Of a stretch of 64,000 nucleotides of DNA, positions 62,870 to 64,000 are shown in pieces. Numbering within the stretch: the first letter of the stretch is position 1; the number at the start of each line of letters is the position of its first letter. The notes beneath the pieces were generated by a model, which was given only the letters and a program-made list of their open reading frames with translations, ran no database searches and had not been told where the DNA came from. The position numbers and the translations under genes were made by a program. The stretch is from Mariniplasma anaerobium (GTDB taxonomy: Bacteria; Bacillota_I; Bacilli_A; Acholeplasmatales; Acholeplasmataceae): NCBI RefSeq assembly GCF_016865445.1, contig NZ_AP024412.1, forward strand, positions 558,001 to 622,000, written 5' to 3'.

Positions 62870-64000
62870 ATGGCATTTACTTTTATCGATTTATTCTCGG
62901 GAATAGGTGGATTTCATATAGCATTAAAAAAACTTGGTGGAGAGTGTGTTTTTGCTTCTGAAATCGATCAAAATGCCGTAGAGGTGTATAAGAATAATTT
63001 CCAAATGGAAGTTCATGGGGATATCACAAAAATAGATTTGAATAAAATTCCATACGCTGATCTTCTTGCAGGTGGATTTCCGTGCCAATCTTTTTCAAAG
63101 GCAGGGTTGCAAAATGGATTTAATGACAACACAAAAGGAACCCTATTTTTCAACATCAAAGAAATACTTAGTCATTTTGTTAATAATCATAAACCAATAA
63201 AATATGTTTTGCTGGAAAATGTTAAGAATTTAACAACACATGATAAACAAGATACATGGAACACTATTATTCGAATTTTAAAAGAGTTAGGATACATCAT
63301 TCATGATTACCCAATGATAATGAGTCCTACAGATCTAGAGATACCAATACCTCAATCACGCGATCGAGTCTATATATATGGAATTCATGAAAGTTATAAT
63401 GTTAAATTGCCAAATATTGAGTTCACTAAAAAAAACAAAAATAATTCAAATTTGTTTGATAGTAATATATTAGAGATAGAAGTTGACCAACAATATAATT
63501 TAGATGACAACAAGGTAAAATTAATAGAAATGTGGCAAGAATTTTTAGATAATATTGAGTTCAAGCCATCCTTTCCTGTATGGGGGAATTATTTTCATTA
63601 TCCGTCTAATAACCCAGAACAGGCACCAGAATGGAAATTAAGAATAATTTCAAGAAATCAAGAATTTTATCAAGAATATAAGACATATATTGATAAATGG
63701 GCACAAAAATATGATTTTTGGAACTTAAAACCAACATTTCAAAAGTTAGAATGGCAGTGCCAAGAAGATTGTACACGGCTAAATGAAACGATATTACAAT
63801 TCAGGCCATCGGGTCTTAGAGCAAAAAGACCAACATTTATACCTGCTTTGGTAGCAATCTCTCAAATTCCTATTATATATTATCAAAATAATTATCGTAA
63901 ATTAACACCAAGAGAATGTGCGAGACTTCAAAGTTTTCCAGATTCATTCAAAATTTCCAACATTGATACACAGGCATATAAGCAATTTGGGAATACAGTT
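62870..64000 (+). CDS. DNA (cytosine-5-)-methyltransferase (3' end outside window)
   Basis: The first 377 residues are visible. Motifs: I FIDLFSGIGGFHIAL, IV GGFPCQSFSKAG with catalytic Cys, VI LLENVKNL, VIII QSRDRVYIYG, IX RECARLQSFPDSF and X QFGNTV at the window edge. It transfers methyl groups from S-adenosylmethionine to C5 of cytosine in a specific site. The target-recognition region lies between motifs VIII and IX. AAGGAGGAG precedes ATG 62870. It is probably part of a restriction-modification system, but a restriction enzyme gene would lie beyond the window. Confidence 0.93.
   Translation, partial: MAFTFIDLFSGIGGFHIALKKLGGECVFASEIDQNAVEVYKNNFQMEVHGDITKIDLNKIPYADLLAGGFPCQSFSKAGLQNGFNDNTKGTLFFNIKEILSHFVNNHKPIKYVLLENVKNLTTHDKQDTWNTIIRILKELGYIIHDYPMIMSPTDLEIPIPQSRDRVYIYGIHESYNVKLPNIEFTKKNKNNSNLFDSNILEIEVDQQYNLDDNKVKLIEMWQEFLDNIEFKPSFPVWGNYFHYPSNNPEQAPEWKLRIISRNQEFYQEYKTYIDKWAQKYDFWNLKPTFQKLEWQCQEDCTRLNETILQFRPSGLRAKRPTFIPALVAISQIPIIYYQNNYRKLTPRECARLQSFPDSFKISNIDTQAYKQFGNTV

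Overview
The window is AT-rich, gene-dense DNA that reads with the standard bacterial code: UGG encodes tryptophan throughout, and conserved proteins of normal length end at UGA. The gene content and order (pgsA-recA-rny-ymdB-miaB-ymcA-mutS-mutL and cmk-S1-der-gpsA-hup, which also follow one another in Bacillus), very low GC and lack of visible wall or sporulation genes suggest a Firmicutes/Mollicutes lineage that kept the standard code, such as Acholeplasmatales or Izemoplasmatales. This assignment is inference.

Layout. Positions 1-5128 hold an RHS polymorphic-toxin locus: the C-terminal part of one RHS protein plus two displaced RHS C-terminal cassettes, each followed by a small membrane protein that probably acts as immunity partner. 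Positions 5129-6271 are a gene-poor stretch of degenerate repeats and hairpins. From 6272 to about 40250 lies mostly conserved housekeeping: competence (comEA, comEC), holA, a DnaQ-like exonuclease, rpsT, pgsA, recA, a cysteine desulfidase, a B12-binding protein coupled to a LolCDE/MacB-like ABC transporter, two paralogous lipoproteins, RNase Y and YmdB, miaB, ymcA, mutSL, miaA, aroK, aroQ, efp, rluB, cmk, an S1 protein, der, gpsA, hup, an ankyrin protein and a zinc-ribbon membrane protein.

Positions 40287-50955 form a sugar-acid module. A leftward operon (membrane protein plus DeoR-family regulator) faces a rightward L-ascorbate operon: ulaG, ulaC, ulaA, ulaB, a HAD phosphatase, an uncharacterised propeller-like protein, ulaF, ulaE and a private copy of ptsI-ptsH. 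Every ascorbate step is present except the decarboxylase UlaD. The 207-bp divergent region carries a cre-like palindrome and three TTCATAAA-type half-sites.

Positions 51346-62083 mix a DUF134 regulator with a histidine-rich tail and a palindromic operator, a CPBP membrane protease, rdgB-yfcE-choline-kinase-like genes in tight overlap with a 999-residue TPR plus degenerate GGDEF/EAL protein and a HEPN-like protein, an acetyltransferase flanked by a 69-bp direct repeat, an old-yellow-enzyme reductase and a cysteine-poor QueH homologue. The right end (62084-64000) looks like an accessory edge: a broken macro-domain gene followed by a DNA cytosine-5 methyltransferase that runs off the window.

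No tRNA, rRNA, CRISPR array, insertion sequence with a transposase, or prophage was seen.
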